Position numbers and translations under genes: made by a program
Source of the DNA: JAVBPR01 sp031549485
GTDB lineage: Bacteria > Bacillota > Clostridia > Oscillospirales > Feifaniaceae
Length of the DNA: 64,000 nucleotides
Reading direction: 5' to 3'
Assembly: GCA_031549485.1 (NCBI GenBank)
Contig: JAVBPR010000012.1
Span: forward strand, 90,586 to 154,585
Shown: positions 1 through 8,028 of the stretch, in pieces
Position numbering within the stretch: position 1 is the stretch's first letter
Layout of the letters: the number at the start of each line of letters is the position of its first letter
Notes under the pieces: model-generated
The model's input: the letters and a program-made list of their open reading frames with translations, nothing else
Database searches by the model: none
What the model was told of the DNA's origin: nothing

Positions 1-53
1 TCATCTCCGTATGCGCGGCGAGGTTTTGGCGTAAGTATTACAGAAAATGCTTT

Positions 54-338
54 TTAGGAATGCAAGCTCAATAAATTTTCATATATAGATTTTGCTACGT
101 CAATGCAATCTTCAACCGGAAAGTCTTCTGGAAAAAACATCTCAGAAAAAACTTCTGAAATTACATTAGCAATTTCCTCGACGTTGCTGTCAATATTAAT
201 TTTTGTTAAAACCATATTTGTTTCTGAATCAAACTCATCCTTTGGAGCTCCAGATGCTAATAGTGCATATGGATCCCATTTGTCAATTGCTTTTTTAACA
301 ATTTTATGTATCCTTTTAAATTCGGTTATTTTAAACAC
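54..338 (-). CDS. DUF1871-like small protein
   Basis: A 94-residue soluble acidic protein. The segment KWDPYALLASGAPKDEFDSE (about residues 20-39) resembles the conserved core of the DUF1871 family of small Firmicute proteins, whose function is not known. The first usable codon is GTG at 338; no in-frame ATG lies near it, and the only purine-rich stretch (GAGGG) abuts the start, so initiation looks poor or leaderless. A TATAAT-like hexamer at 345-350 on the minus strand would place a transcript start near the GTG. It lies 27 bases after the methyltransferase gene on the same strand and may be read through from it. The coding sequence is more A/T-rich than its neighbour. Confidence 0.7.
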   Translation of the reverse strand: MFKITEFKRIHKIVKKAIDKWDPYALLASGAPKDEFDSETNMVLTKINIDSNVEEIANVISEVFSEMFFPEDFPVEDCIDVAKSIYENLLSLHS

Positions 339-365
339 CCCTCAATTATATAAATTTTCTTTGTA

Positions 366-1712
366 TTAGTTCTTTGCCAGCGCCACCACCGTCTCAACAT
401 GAGCGGTGCGGGGGAACATGTCAAAAAGAAATGCTCTATCGGCGGTATAGTTTAGTTCCGATAATATTTTTAAATCCCTTGCCAAGGTTGCGGGGTCGCA
501 GGAAACGTAGATTATTTTTTTCGGTGCGGCTTTGGCGATGTCGCGCAGCAGTGCGGCGTCGCAGCCCGCGCGCGGCGGATCGACGACTACAATGTCGGGG
601 CTTTCGCCTTTTTCGGCTGCCTCGGCAAAATAGGTTTTAGCGTCACCACAGAAAAATTCGGCATTTTCGATATTGTTTAATTCTGCGTTTTCTTTCGCGT
701 TCTCTACCGCCTCCGGATTAATTTCAATTCCGAAAACCTTTTTGGCGTTTTTCGCGAGAGAAAGACCGATTGTGCCCGCGCCGCAATATAAATCTGCGAC
801 CGTTTCACGCCCGGAAAGAGCAGCAAACTTTGCAACTTTCGCATAAAGATTTTCGCACTGCGCGCGGTTGACCTGATAAAAGGCGAGCGGAGAAATCCGG
901 AAGGTCACACCGCAAAGCGTGTCTTCGATATACGGCGCGCCGTAAAGAAGCTCGGTTTTTTTGCCAACAACAGTATTACCTTTTTCGGTATTAAAGTTCA
1001 GCATGAGGCAGGAAAGGCCGGGCAAATCCTTTTTCAATTTATCGATCAAAAGCTCTGCTTTTGGAAGCGATTTGCCGTTTATAACAGGCATAACGCAGAC
1101 TTCGCCAGAAGAACTTGTCCGCACAAAAAGGTGGCGGACAAGACCGTGCCCCGAAATTTCATCATAAGCGGGAATCTTATTTTCCCGCATAAAATCAAGA
1201 AAAATTCGCCTTGCCAAATCAGCGGCAGAATTTTGAAGAAGGCAGGTTTCGTGCGGCACAATCCGATGGCTGCGCGGCGCGTAGAAACCCGCGACCGGCT
1301 CGCCGTTTTCCGCGCCTATAGGATAGAGGGCTTTATTTCGGTAATTTTCGGTTTGCGGGCTCGGGAAAACATCCGAAACAGCGATATCAAGCCCGCCGAT
1401 ACGCCGTAAATTATCCAAAACGCGCGCCTTTTTTATCCGCAACTCTTCTTCATAGTTTATATGCGAAAACGCGCAACCACCGCATTTACCGGCGACAGGG
1501 CAGACGGGCTCTGTTCTCGCCGCGGAAGGCGTGATAATTCTTTCGACCTTCCCATAGGCAAAAGATTTTTTGACCGAGAGGATATGGGCGAGGATTTTAT
1601 CGCCCGCTGCGGTATTCGGGACAAAAACGGCAAGGCCGCCGTGATGCCCGACGCCCGTCCCGTCGTGCAAAAACCCGGTTATTTCAAGCTCTATTTTATC
1701 GTTTTTCTTCAT
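366..1712 (-). CDS. rlmD: 23S rRNA (uracil-5-)-methyltransferase, RlmD/RlmCD type
   Basis: A SAM-dependent RNA m5U methyltransferase of the TrmA/RumA family, 448 residues, a normal length. An N-terminal TRAM RNA-binding domain (about residues 1-60) is followed by iron-sulfur cysteines in CPVAGKCGGC with a later Cys in HETC, the SAM motif DLYCGAGTIGLSLA, VVVDPPRAG, and the catalytic cysteine in YVSCDPATLARD. In Gram-positive bacteria one enzyme of this family often modifies both U747 and U1939 of 23S rRNA, so the exact target (RlmD or RlmCD) is inferred. The start overlaps the end of the upstream kinase gene by 17 bases, which suggests translational coupling. Confidence 0.93.
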   Translation of the reverse strand: MKKNDKIELEITGFLHDGTGVGHHGGLAVFVPNTAAGDKILAHILSVKKSFAYGKVERIITPSAARTEPVCPVAGKCGGCAFSHINYEEELRIKKARVLDNLRRIGGLDIAVSDVFPSPQTENYRNKALYPIGAENGEPVAGFYAPRSHRIVPHETCLLQNSAADLARRIFLDFMRENKIPAYDEISGHGLVRHLFVRTSSSGEVCVMPVINGKSLPKAELLIDKLKKDLPGLSCLMLNFNTEKGNTVVGKKTELLYGAPYIEDTLCGVTFRISPLAFYQVNRAQCENLYAKVAKFAALSGRETVADLYCGAGTIGLSLAKNAKKVFGIEINPEAVENAKENAELNNIENAEFFCGDAKTYFAEAAEKGESPDIVVVDPPRAGCDAALLRDIAKAAPKKIIYVSCDPATLARDLKILSELNYTADRAFLFDMFPRTAHVETVVALAKN

Positions 1713-2199
1713 TTATCAGCTCTTCCAAAAGTGAAACACTTTCTTCGATTTTAAGATTTTCCGCGTCAAAAACAATATCGGCATAGCGCAGGTAAAGCGG
1801 GGCGCGGGCGGCGTAAATATCGTTTATCGATTCGCCCGGCGCGGCGGCGATGCCGCGTGTTTTGATGTCTTTCACCCGCTTGGTCAGCGTCTTTGGCGAA
1901 AGTTTAATATAAACAATTTTTCCGAGTGATTTTAGGTGTTCCATCGCGTTTTCGCGGCAGACTGCGCTTCCGCCGGTGGCGACAACGGTGTCACTGCATG
2001 AAAGCGAGGAGAGAAGCGCAGCTTCAAAGTCGAGAAAACGCGCAACGCCATGCTTTTCGATAAATTCGGGCAACAAAAGCCCGCTTTCGCGCTGGATTAA
2101 AAGGTCGGTATCGATAAAGGACATCCCGGCGGCTTTGGCGAGCAAAACGCCCAAAGTGCTTTTTCCGCAGCCCGGCATTCCCGTTAAAATAACATTCAA
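1696..2199 (-). CDS. Shikimate kinase family P-loop kinase
   Basis: A 167-residue small-molecule kinase of the AroK fold. Visible are the P-loop GMPGCGKST (about residues 7-15), the IDTDLLIQ segment, ATGGSAV, and the lid/tail motif RAPLYLRYAD. Classical shikimate kinases carry an FRxxE motif and a GGG triplet that contact shikimate; here the corresponding segments read FLDFE and GGS. The fold assignment is firm, but shikimate as substrate is less so: it may be a genuine AroK of a divergent clostridial branch or a relative with another substrate. It overlaps the rRNA methyltransferase gene downstream, so the two are probably co-transcribed. No other aromatic-pathway gene is nearby. Confidence 0.8.
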   Translation of the reverse strand: MNVILTGMPGCGKSTLGVLLAKAAGMSFIDTDLLIQRESGLLLPEFIEKHGVARFLDFEAALLSSLSCSDTVVATGGSAVCRENAMEHLKSLGKIVYIKLSPKTLTKRVKDIKTRGIAAAPGESINDIYAARAPLYLRYADIVFDAENLKIEESVSLLEELINEEKR

Positions 2200-2253
2200 A
2201 AAATCACCCTCTTTATGATTTAATATTATATCATAAGAAAGGTGATTTTTTCA

Positions 2254-2955
2254 CTATAGTTTGTGAAACCATGCCGGCGAGGAATCAAGACAGAATTCGC
2301 TTTGCCAGAACGCTGAATAATATCCGTAAACGTGGTGGTCGGCGGCTGAAACAGGAACCCGCCTGCCGATTTTTATATTCGCGCCGACGTGGCTGTATCC
2401 GAACATTGCAGGCGGAAGCATTGTTATAATATCGCCGCCGTTTTTTACCCGAAGCGTTTTGAAAACGCGGCGGTTATAAGATGTTGCAAAAGCTTTGTTG
2501 CCGACGCGCGGACACCCGTAAACTATTGCTTCGCAATCAATATCCGGAAAATTGTATTGAATATCAACGGCGCAAAGAATGGCGAGAGCGGCGCCGAGCG
2601 AGTGACCGGTTATCTGAATTTTCTTTATTTCAGGGGTTATGTTTTGAAGAATATTATCGCGGACATTTTCGTTTTTATAAACATTCAAAAATCCCGAATG
2701 AACGCGAATTTTGGACGAATAATTGTTGTAAGGAGGAACCTGTTTGCAAAAATTTAAATTTGTCAAAACATCTTTGCCGTCGTCGCTTCCGCGGAAAACG
2801 ATAATCATCAGCGAGTCGGTAAACCGCATAAAATAGGTCACCCCGATGCTTTTGTCGTCAACGGTAACGAGGCGGACGTTATCTCTCGGAACCTGATGGT
2901 CGTGATATGCTTCTGCAGAAAGCTCAAGCAGCGTTTTAATATCTGATTTTTCCAT
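2254..2955 (-). CDS. Class 3 lipase family alpha/beta hydrolase
   Basis: A 233-residue esterase/lipase of the fungal-lipase-like class 3 family. The nucleophile elbow GHSLGAALA (about residue 117) gives the GxSxG serine; the following YGCPRVGN is the usual family block, and GGDIITMLPP probably carries the acidic catalytic residue, with His near residue 191 or 207 as the base. There is no signal peptide, so it is predicted to be cytoplasmic; the natural ester substrate is unknown. The ribosome site GGGAGG (2963-2968 on the plus strand) lies inside the 3' arm of a terminator-like hairpin, and the ATG follows its U tract directly, which suggests attenuated expression. Confidence 0.85.
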   Translation of the reverse strand: MEKSDIKTLLELSAEAYHDHQVPRDNVRLVTVDDKSIGVTYFMRFTDSLMIIVFRGSDDGKDVLTNLNFCKQVPPYNNYSSKIRVHSGFLNVYKNENVRDNILQNITPEIKKIQITGHSLGAALAILCAVDIQYNFPDIDCEAIVYGCPRVGNKAFATSYNRRVFKTLRVKNGGDIITMLPPAMFGYSHVGANIKIGRRVPVSAADHHVYGYYSAFWQSEFCLDSSPAWFHKL

Positions 2956-2991
2956 AAAAAAACCTCCCGCTGCCAGGATATGGCGCGGGAG
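2956..2991 (-). terminator. Terminator-like hairpin containing the lipase ribosome site
   Basis: On the minus strand CTCCCGC plus GCCA pairs with TGGC plus GCGGGAG (11 bp, one bulged A, 5-base loop) and is followed by seven T. It should end the transcript of the PC4-like gene. The GGGAGG of the right arm is also the ribosome site of the lipase, whose ATG starts directly after the T run. Confidence 0.75.
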
Positions 2992-3012
2992 ATTATTTTG
3001 CTACACGAAGGA

Positions 3013-3246
3013 TTATTCCATCAGCTCTTTGAAGTCGATCGCGTCGATGACTTCTTTAAGGCTCATGAGTTCTTCAACCGAAAGAGTGATGCCTTTTTTC
3101 ATTCTGTCGTGGTCCGCGTTCCAGTCGCGAAGGTCGAACTTCGCTTCTCTTTCGTTCCAACTGACAAGATTAAGCTCTCTTTTCCAGCCGGCTTTTTCCG
3201 AAATCGTGCCAAAATTTTTGATTATCTCATATGTCAATTCAGCCAT
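3013..3246 (-). CDS. PC4/YdbC-like single-stranded DNA-binding protein
   Basis: A 77-residue protein resembling the YdbC/PC4 family, small dimeric proteins with a curved beta sheet and a C-terminal helix that bind single-stranded DNA or RNA. The pattern of YEIIKNFGTISE, KRELNLVSWN, KFDLRDW and a helix LSVEELMSLKEVID matches that family. I chose ATG 3246 because GGAGGG lies 7 bases upstream; the in-frame ATG at 3261 overlaps that ribosome site and has none of its own. It is followed by a hairpin with a T run and then the lipase gene. Confidence 0.8.
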   Translation of the reverse strand: MAELTYEIIKNFGTISEKAGWKRELNLVSWNEREAKFDLRDWNADHDRMKKGITLSVEELMSLKEVIDAIDFKELME

Positions 3247-3338
3247 AAAAAATCCCTCCATTAATAATAATAAGATAAATATACCAATATAATTAATAAT
3301 TTACAAGTATTTTTATATAATTAATGTCGAATTTAATG

Positions 3339-3367
3339 TTGACAAGGTTTTAAAGGCATGCTATAAT
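3339..3367 (+). promoter_or_regulatory. Promoter of the tRNA-Thr/tRNA-Tyr unit
   Basis: TTGACA (3339-3344), 17-base spacer, TATAAT (3362-3367): a consensus sigma-A promoter placed 20 bases before tRNA-Thr. Confidence 0.93.
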
Positions 3368-3387
3368 CAATTTCGCTGTCAAAATGC

Positions 3388-3463
3388 GCTGGTGTAGCTC
3401 AGTTGGTAGAGCAGCTGATTTGTAATCAGCAGGTCAGGGGTTCAAGTCCGTTCACCAGCTCCA
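3388..3463 (+). tRNA. tRNA-Thr (TGT)
   Basis: A 76-base cloverleaf. The acceptor GCTGGTG pairs with CACCAGC, the D arm carries AGCTCAGTTGGTAGAGC, the anticodon stem GCTGA/TCAGC encloses loop TTTGTAA (anticodon TGT), and the T loop is TTCAAGT. The CCA end is encoded. Confidence 0.97.
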
Positions 3464-3466
3464 TAT

Positions 3467-3551
3467 GGGGGGTTTCCCGAGTGGCCAAAGGGGGCAGACT
3501 GTAAATCTGTTGTCTTCGACTTCGGTGGTCCGAATCCACCACCCCCCACCA
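3467..3551 (+). tRNA. tRNA-Tyr (GTA)
   Basis: An 85-base type II tRNA with a long variable arm. The acceptor GGGGGGT pairs with ACCCCCC, the anticodon loop CTGTAAA gives GTA, and CCA is encoded. It starts three bases after tRNA-Thr, so both come from one transcript. Confidence 0.97.
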
Positions 3552-3557
3552 AATTTT

Positions 3558-3586
3558 AGCGGTGAACTGATGTTCACCGCTTTTTA
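3558..3586 (+). terminator. Intrinsic terminator of the tRNA unit
   Basis: AGCGGTGAAC pairs perfectly with GTTCACCGCT across a 4-base loop, followed by a T run. Confidence 0.9.
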
Positions 3587-3625
3587 TTGATATATAAGGC
3601 AAATTAGAGAAAAGGTTAGGAAATT

Positions 3626-5458
3626 ATGACCGAGAGTAATAATATCAGAAATATCGCAATCATCGCCCACGTCGATCACGGAAAGACAACGCTTGTCGAT
3701 TCTATGCTAAAGCAGAGCGGCTCTTTTCGCGATAACGAAGTTTTGGAAGAGCGGGTTATGGACTCGAACGATCTCGAGAGGGAGAGAGGCATAACAATTC
3801 TCGCGAAAAACACCGCGATGTATTATAAAGACCACAAAATAAATATCGTCGATACCCCGGGACATGCCGATTTCGGCGGCGAGGTAGAGCGCGGACTTTC
3901 TATGGTAGACGGCGTAGTTCTGCTTATCGACGCGGTCGAAGGTTGTATGCCGCAGACGAGATTCGTGCTTAAAAAAGCGCTTGCTTCAAACCTTGTGCCG
4001 ATTATCGCGGTAAATAAGGCGGACAGGGACGGCGCCCGCCCGCACGAGGTCGTCGACGAAGTTCTCGAGCTTTTTATCGACCTCGGCGCGACCGACGAGC
4101 AGCTCGATTCGCCGGTTATCTTCGTCTCGGGCAGGGACGGCTGGGCGACCTTTAATTTCGAGCAGAAAACAGACAACCTTCAGTCGCTTTTCGACCTTAT
4201 AATAAACAGCATTCCCGCGCCGCAGGACGACAACGACAAGCCTTTCCGTATGCTTGTTTCAAATATCGATTACGATAGCTTTACCGGGCGAATCGCGGTC
4301 GGCAGAATTGAGCGCGGCACCGTCAAGGTCGGAGACAATATCGCCGTTTGCACAAAAGACGGCGGAACAAAAAGGGTAAAGGTTTCAAATGTTTATATCT
4401 TCGAAAATCTGAAACGCAAAGCCGTTTCGGAAGCGGGCTCAGGCGATATTATCGCTATTTCCGGTCTCGGCGAAATAAATATCGGCGAAACACTTTGCGA
4501 TCCCGAAAAAATCGATCCGCTGCCGTTTGTCGAAATCGACAAGCCGGTTCTTTCGATGAATTTCCTCGTAAACAACAGCCCCGCCGCGGGAAGCGAGGGA
4601 AATTTCGTCACCAGCCGCCAGATAAGAGAGCGTCTTTTCAAAGAGCTTGAGAGCAATGTCGCCCTCCGCGTCGCGGAGACCGACAGCGCCGACACGTTCA
4701 AGGTTTCGGGCAGAGGCGAGCTTCATCTGTCGGTTCTTATCGAAAACATGCGCCGCCAGGGGTATGAATTTATGGTCGGAAAACCGCAGGTCATCATGCA
4801 GGAAATAGACGGCGAACTATGCGAGCCGTATGAAACGCTTTTGGTTGACGTTCCGGAGGAATATGCCGGAACCGTTATCGAAAAAATCGCAAACCGAAAA
4901 GGCGAGATGAAAAATATGCAGCCGTCGGCCGGCAACTATACGCGAATCGAGTTCGAAATCCCGTCGCGCGGGCTTATCGGCTACCGAAGCGAGCTTCTCA
5001 CCGACACAAAAGGAAACGGAATTTTAAACACGATTTTTGACGGGTACAAGCCTTATAAAGGGCAAATTTCCGCCCGCCAAAGGGGCGCGCTTGTCTCCTT
5101 TGAGACAGGTGAAAGCATCACCTACGGGCTTTATAACGCGCAGGAGCGCGGAACGCTGTTTATCGGACCGGGCGTCCGCGTTTACGAGGGAATGGTCGTC
5201 GGCGAAAATAACCGCGGCGAGGATATAACGGTAAACGTCTGCAAGAAAAAGCATGTAACTAACATGCGCGCGTCGGGAAGCGACGACGCCCTCCGTCTTG
5301 TTCCGCCCAAAATCATGTCGCTTGAGCAGAGCCTTGAGTTTATCGGTGATGACGAGCTTGTAGAGGTCACCCCGAAAAACCTGAGAATCAGGAAAAAAAC
5401 GCTTAGCAACGACCTTCGCTTAAAAGAAGTTGCGGCCGCAAAAAAGGCGAAAAGCTGA
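3626..5458 (+). CDS. typA: Ribosome-associated GTPase TypA/BipA
   Basis: A translational GTPase that acts on the ribosome, in 50S assembly and stress or cold adaptation. Its 610 residues match the family length. G motifs are AHVDHGKTT (G1), the effector ERGITI (G2), DTPGHADFGGEVER (G3), NKADRDGARP (G4) and SGRDGW (G5 region), followed by EF-G-like domains II, III and V and the BipA-specific C-terminal domain (SYGLYNAQERG... to the Lys-rich tail). Its ribosome site is weak (AGAAAAGG). It stands after the tRNA terminator and before a metallopeptidase gene. Confidence 0.96.
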   Translation: MTESNNIRNIAIIAHVDHGKTTLVDSMLKQSGSFRDNEVLEERVMDSNDLERERGITILAKNTAMYYKDHKINIVDTPGHADFGGEVERGLSMVDGVVLLIDAVEGCMPQTRFVLKKALASNLVPIIAVNKADRDGARPHEVVDEVLELFIDLGATDEQLDSPVIFVSGRDGWATFNFEQKTDNLQSLFDLIINSIPAPQDDNDKPFRMLVSNIDYDSFTGRIAVGRIERGTVKVGDNIAVCTKDGGTKRVKVSNVYIFENLKRKAVSEAGSGDIIAISGLGEINIGETLCDPEKIDPLPFVEIDKPVLSMNFLVNNSPAAGSEGNFVTSRQIRERLFKELESNVALRVAETDSADTFKVSGRGELHLSVLIENMRRQGYEFMVGKPQVIMQEIDGELCEPYETLLVDVPEEYAGTVIEKIANRKGEMKNMQPSAGNYTRIEFEIPSRGLIGYRSELLTDTKGNGILNTIFDGYKPYKGQISARQRGALVSFETGESITYGLYNAQERGTLFIGPGVRVYEGMVVGENNRGEDITVNVCKKKHVTNMRASGSDDALRLVPPKIMSLEQSLEFIGDDELVEVTPKNLRIRKKTLSNDLRLKEVAAAKKAKS

Positions 5459-5502
5459 TTTTAAAAAGGTTTTTTAAAGCCCGCTTTATAATAAGGATAG
5501 TT

Positions 5503-6018
5503 ATGCCTATTTATAACATAATCAAATCGAAGAGAAAAACTCTTGCGATACACATAAAGAAAGACGGCGCGGTAGAGATACGGGCGCCGCTTTCTATGCC
5601 CGTTTCCGAAATAGAAAAGTTCGTTTCGAAGAAACAGGAATGGATAAATAAAACGAGGGAGCGCATGCTCGCGAAAAACCCGGTTACAAAAGAGCATGAG
5701 GCGGCGCTCTCGCAAAGGGCGGCCGAGTATATTCCCGAAAGAACTATATTTTTCGCCGGGATAATGGGCGTTTGCCCGTCTGCGGTGAAAATCGGCAGCG
5801 CGAAAACGCGCTTCGGCAGTTGCAACAGAAAAGGCGTGCTGAATTTTTCGCACTTTCTCATGCTCGCAGAGGAGGCCGAGGTAGATTATGTCATCGTGCA
5901 CGAGCTGGCGCATCTGCGGCAGTTTAATCACGGAAAAGAATTTTGGCGCATCGTCGAGAGCGTTTTGCCCGATTATAAAAGCCGAAGAGAAAAACTTAAA
6001 AAGCTTAATTTTGCATAA
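5503..6018 (+). CDS. YgjP/SprT-like zinc metallopeptidase (DUF45)
   Basis: A 171-residue putative metal-dependent hydrolase of the YgjP family. The zinc-binding motif is HELAH within VHELAHLRQFNHGKEFW (about residues 130-145), with the third ligand expected at the downstream His. The N-terminal half has the family segment IRAPLSMPVSEIEKFV and the middle RFGSCNRKG. There is no signal peptide, so it should be cytoplasmic. The biological substrate of this family is not established. It follows typA by 44 bases and probably shares its transcript. Confidence 0.88.
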   Translation: MPIYNIIKSKRKTLAIHIKKDGAVEIRAPLSMPVSEIEKFVSKKQEWINKTRERMLAKNPVTKEHEAALSQRAAEYIPERTIFFAGIMGVCPSAVKIGSAKTRFGSCNRKGVLNFSHFLMLAEEAEVDYVIVHELAHLRQFNHGKEFWRIVESVLPDYKSRREKLKKLNFA

Positions 6019-6028
6019 TCTGCGCCGG

Positions 6029-6071
6029 TCCGGGTTGTTTTACTAAGAATGTGAATCGGCCCGGATTTTTA
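6029..6071 (+). terminator. Possible terminator after the metallopeptidase gene
   Basis: TCCGGG pairs with CCCGGA over a wide loop, followed by five T. The stem is short and the loop long, so this is a weak call. Confidence 0.4.
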
Positions 6072-6148
6072 ATTGGTTTTAAAAGAATAATTTAGTTCTT
6101 TTCCTCAAATAATAGCGTAAAGAGTTATTTTTACTGAGGAGAGAATTT

Positions 6149-6688
6149 ATGATGAAAGCAACGGGAATCGTTAGAAGAATAGACGACCTGGGCAGGGTGG
6201 TCATCCCGAAAGAAATCCGAAGAACTATGCGAATTCGCGAGGGCGACCCGCTGGAAATTTATACCGACCGCGACGGCGAGGTCATTTTCAAAAAATATTC
6301 GCCGATAGGCGAGCTGGGCAATTTTGCTATGCAATATGCCGAAGCGATGAGTCGCGCGTGCAGTTTTCCCGTTCTGATATCAGACAGGGATGCGATTGTC
6401 GCGGTATACGGTATGGCAAAAAAAGATTTCCTCGATAAATCGGTAAGCGAGGGAATCGCGGATATTATGGAACAGCGGAAAATATTTTTGTCGAGCGGGA
6501 GTAAAGAACTTGCGGCGATAGACGGCGTCGAGGGGGCCATTGTTCAGGTTGCGGCACCGATTCTCGCCGAGGGTGATGTTATCGGCGCGGTCATGATTGT
6601 GAACAACGACGGCGTTCCGGCAACCGAGGTGGAGGAAAAACTTGCGCAGACAGCCGCGGGATTTCTCGGCAGGCAACTGGAACCGTAA
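6149..6688 (+). CDS. spoVT: Stage V sporulation regulator SpoVT
   Basis: A DNA-binding regulator that modulates forespore (sigma-G) genes during sporulation. Residues 1-50 form the AbrB-type swapped-hairpin domain, with ATGIVRRIDDLGRVVIPKEI almost as in Bacillus subtilis SpoVT; residues 60-179 form a GAF-like domain ending AAGFLGRQLEP. The length (179) matches the family. A GAGGAGAG site lies 6-7 bases before tandem ATGs at 6149 and 6152; either may be used. The gene stands alone between a weak terminator and a strong one. It is the best evidence in the window that the organism is, or descends from, a spore former. Confidence 0.95.
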   Translation: MMKATGIVRRIDDLGRVVIPKEIRRTMRIREGDPLEIYTDRDGEVIFKKYSPIGELGNFAMQYAEAMSRACSFPVLISDRDAIVAVYGMAKKDFLDKSVSEGIADIMEQRKIFLSSGSKELAAIDGVEGAIVQVAAPILAEGDVIGAVMIVNNDGVPATEVEEKLAQTAAGFLGRQLEP

Positions 6689-6696
6689 ATATTATC

Positions 6697-6721
6697 AGCC
6701 GCCGAAAGGCGGCTTTTTTTC
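6697..6721 (+). terminator. Intrinsic terminator of spoVT
   Basis: AGCCGCC, GAAA tetraloop, GGCGGC, then seven T. Confidence 0.92.
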
Positions 6722-6785
6722 TTGTAAAATTGCGCGGAATATGAAATAATAAGTTACAAAATGTTGATAAGGGGATTTTTTGGTA

Positions 6786-7850
6786 ATGAATGATAAAAAC
6801 ATATTCGCGTCATTTATAAAGAAAAACGCGCTTATAAAGGTGATTCTTTATGCGGTTATATTAGCTGTGATTTTCGGCGTTCTCTATTTTTGGGGCAGAG
6901 AAGAAATTAATACAACCGTTTTAAACGGCGGACTCAGCGTATTCACAAAAGGATCGGTCGAGCTTAAAGATGTCGCTTCGCTTAAGTATAACAACAGCTC
7001 GAAAGTCACGACCGAATTTATTTATTACACCGATATTTATTATACAAAAGACGACGTTGACAAGGGGATTTACGGAATTGTGGAGTTCGAGGACGGATTT
7101 CTCCTCTGCCTTGTCCCGATTAAAGACGAGCATCTTTTTGATGAGGAAAATGTCACGATAACCGGCAAGCTTCGCAAGCTCGACGGCTTTGAAAAAGGGC
7201 TCATAGAGGAAGTGTCGGGCGATGACGGCGAGCTTATAGCGGCGTTTTATAGCGGCGTTCTCGACCTTGAAAGATATTCTCCGTTTAACGTATATTTCCA
7301 AATTGCAATTCAGCTTATTTTAATTTTATTCTTTGCATTTTGGCTTGTTTGGCATTTGATAATCTTGTTTGATTACAAAAAGCACAAGCTTTATAAACGG
7401 CTTGGCGAATATGGCGATAATGCGCTGGTGATGGCGAAAATCAACGAAAAACTCGCCGCCGGAAATTATATCGCGTTCGGCAAATCGGTCTATTTTACCG
7501 ATATTTATATTTTCTCGGAAAAATTTATTTACAAGACCGACGACCTGCTCTGGAGCTATCAAAAAACGACCAAACAATATACAAACGGGATTCCGAGCGG
7601 TAAATCACATTCGCTTGTTTTAGTCTTTTCTCCGGTACTGAAAAAATACGAATTCGGCAAGGCGCAAGCGAAAATCAAGGCGTTTCTCGATATTATTGCC
7701 GAAAAGCATCCGCATGTAATTTTGGGATTCCAAAATTATCTTGAAGAGGCGTTTATGCAGGCGCAAAGGGCAAAGGATAAAGGCATATTTATTGAAGCGT
7801 GTGACAAATTGCGCGCGGTTCGGGACGAAAGCGTAAGCAAGGAGCAGTAA
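6786..7850 (+). CDS. Hypothetical two-pass membrane protein
   Basis: I do not recognise this family. The protein has about 354 residues with one hydrophobic segment near the N terminus (about residues 14-35, rich in Val, Ile and Leu), an extracytoplasmic region of about 130 residues, a second strongly hydrophobic segment (about 170-193) and a cytoplasmic C-terminal part of about 150 residues ending in a charged helical tail. It may sense or scaffold at the membrane, but nothing shows an enzyme motif. A TTG at 6780 is an alternative start with a closer GGGG; ATG 6786 was preferred. It ends at a perfect palindromic terminator. Confidence 0.75.
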   Translation: MNDKNIFASFIKKNALIKVILYAVILAVIFGVLYFWGREEINTTVLNGGLSVFTKGSVELKDVASLKYNNSSKVTTEFIYYTDIYYTKDDVDKGIYGIVEFEDGFLLCLVPIKDEHLFDEENVTITGKLRKLDGFEKGLIEEVSGDDGELIAAFYSGVLDLERYSPFNVYFQIAIQLILILFFAFWLVWHLIILFDYKKHKLYKRLGEYGDNALVMAKINEKLAAGNYIAFGKSVYFTDIYIFSEKFIYKTDDLLWSYQKTTKQYTNGIPSGKSHSLVLVFSPVLKKYEFGKAQAKIKAFLDIIAEKHPHVILGFQNYLEEAFMQAQRAKDKGIFIEACDKLRAVRDESVSKEQ

Positions 7851-7855
7851 AAATA

Positions 7856-7884
7856 AAACCCGCCGGCATGCCGGCGGGTTTCTT
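7856..7884 (+). terminator. Intrinsic terminator
   Basis: A perfect 26-base palindrome, AAACCCGCCGGCA against TGCCGGCGGGTTT, followed by CTTT. Confidence 0.85.
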
Positions 7885-7901
7885 TATCGGCAAGCGAGTT
7901 C

Positions 7902-7930
7902 TTGACACGTAAGCCTCATATTGCTATAAT
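7902..7930 (+). promoter_or_regulatory. Promoter of tRNA-Leu
   Basis: TTGACA (7902-7907), 17 bases, TATAAT (7925-7930), 11 bases before the tRNA: a consensus sigma-A promoter. Confidence 0.93.
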
Positions 7931-7941
7931 TTTAATGCTGT

Positions 7942-8028
7942 GCCGCTGTGGTGGAATAGGTAGACACAAGGGACTTAAAATCCCTCGGAAGCAATTCTGT
8001 ACCGGTTCAAGTCCGGTCAGCGGCACCA
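7942..8028 (+). tRNA. tRNA-Leu (TAA)
   Basis: An 87-base type II tRNA. The acceptor GCCGCTG pairs with CAGCGGC, the anticodon loop CTTAAAA gives TAA, a variable arm is present, and CCA is encoded. The last 18 bases, from the T arm on, are repeated downstream at 8148-8165. Confidence 0.97.
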
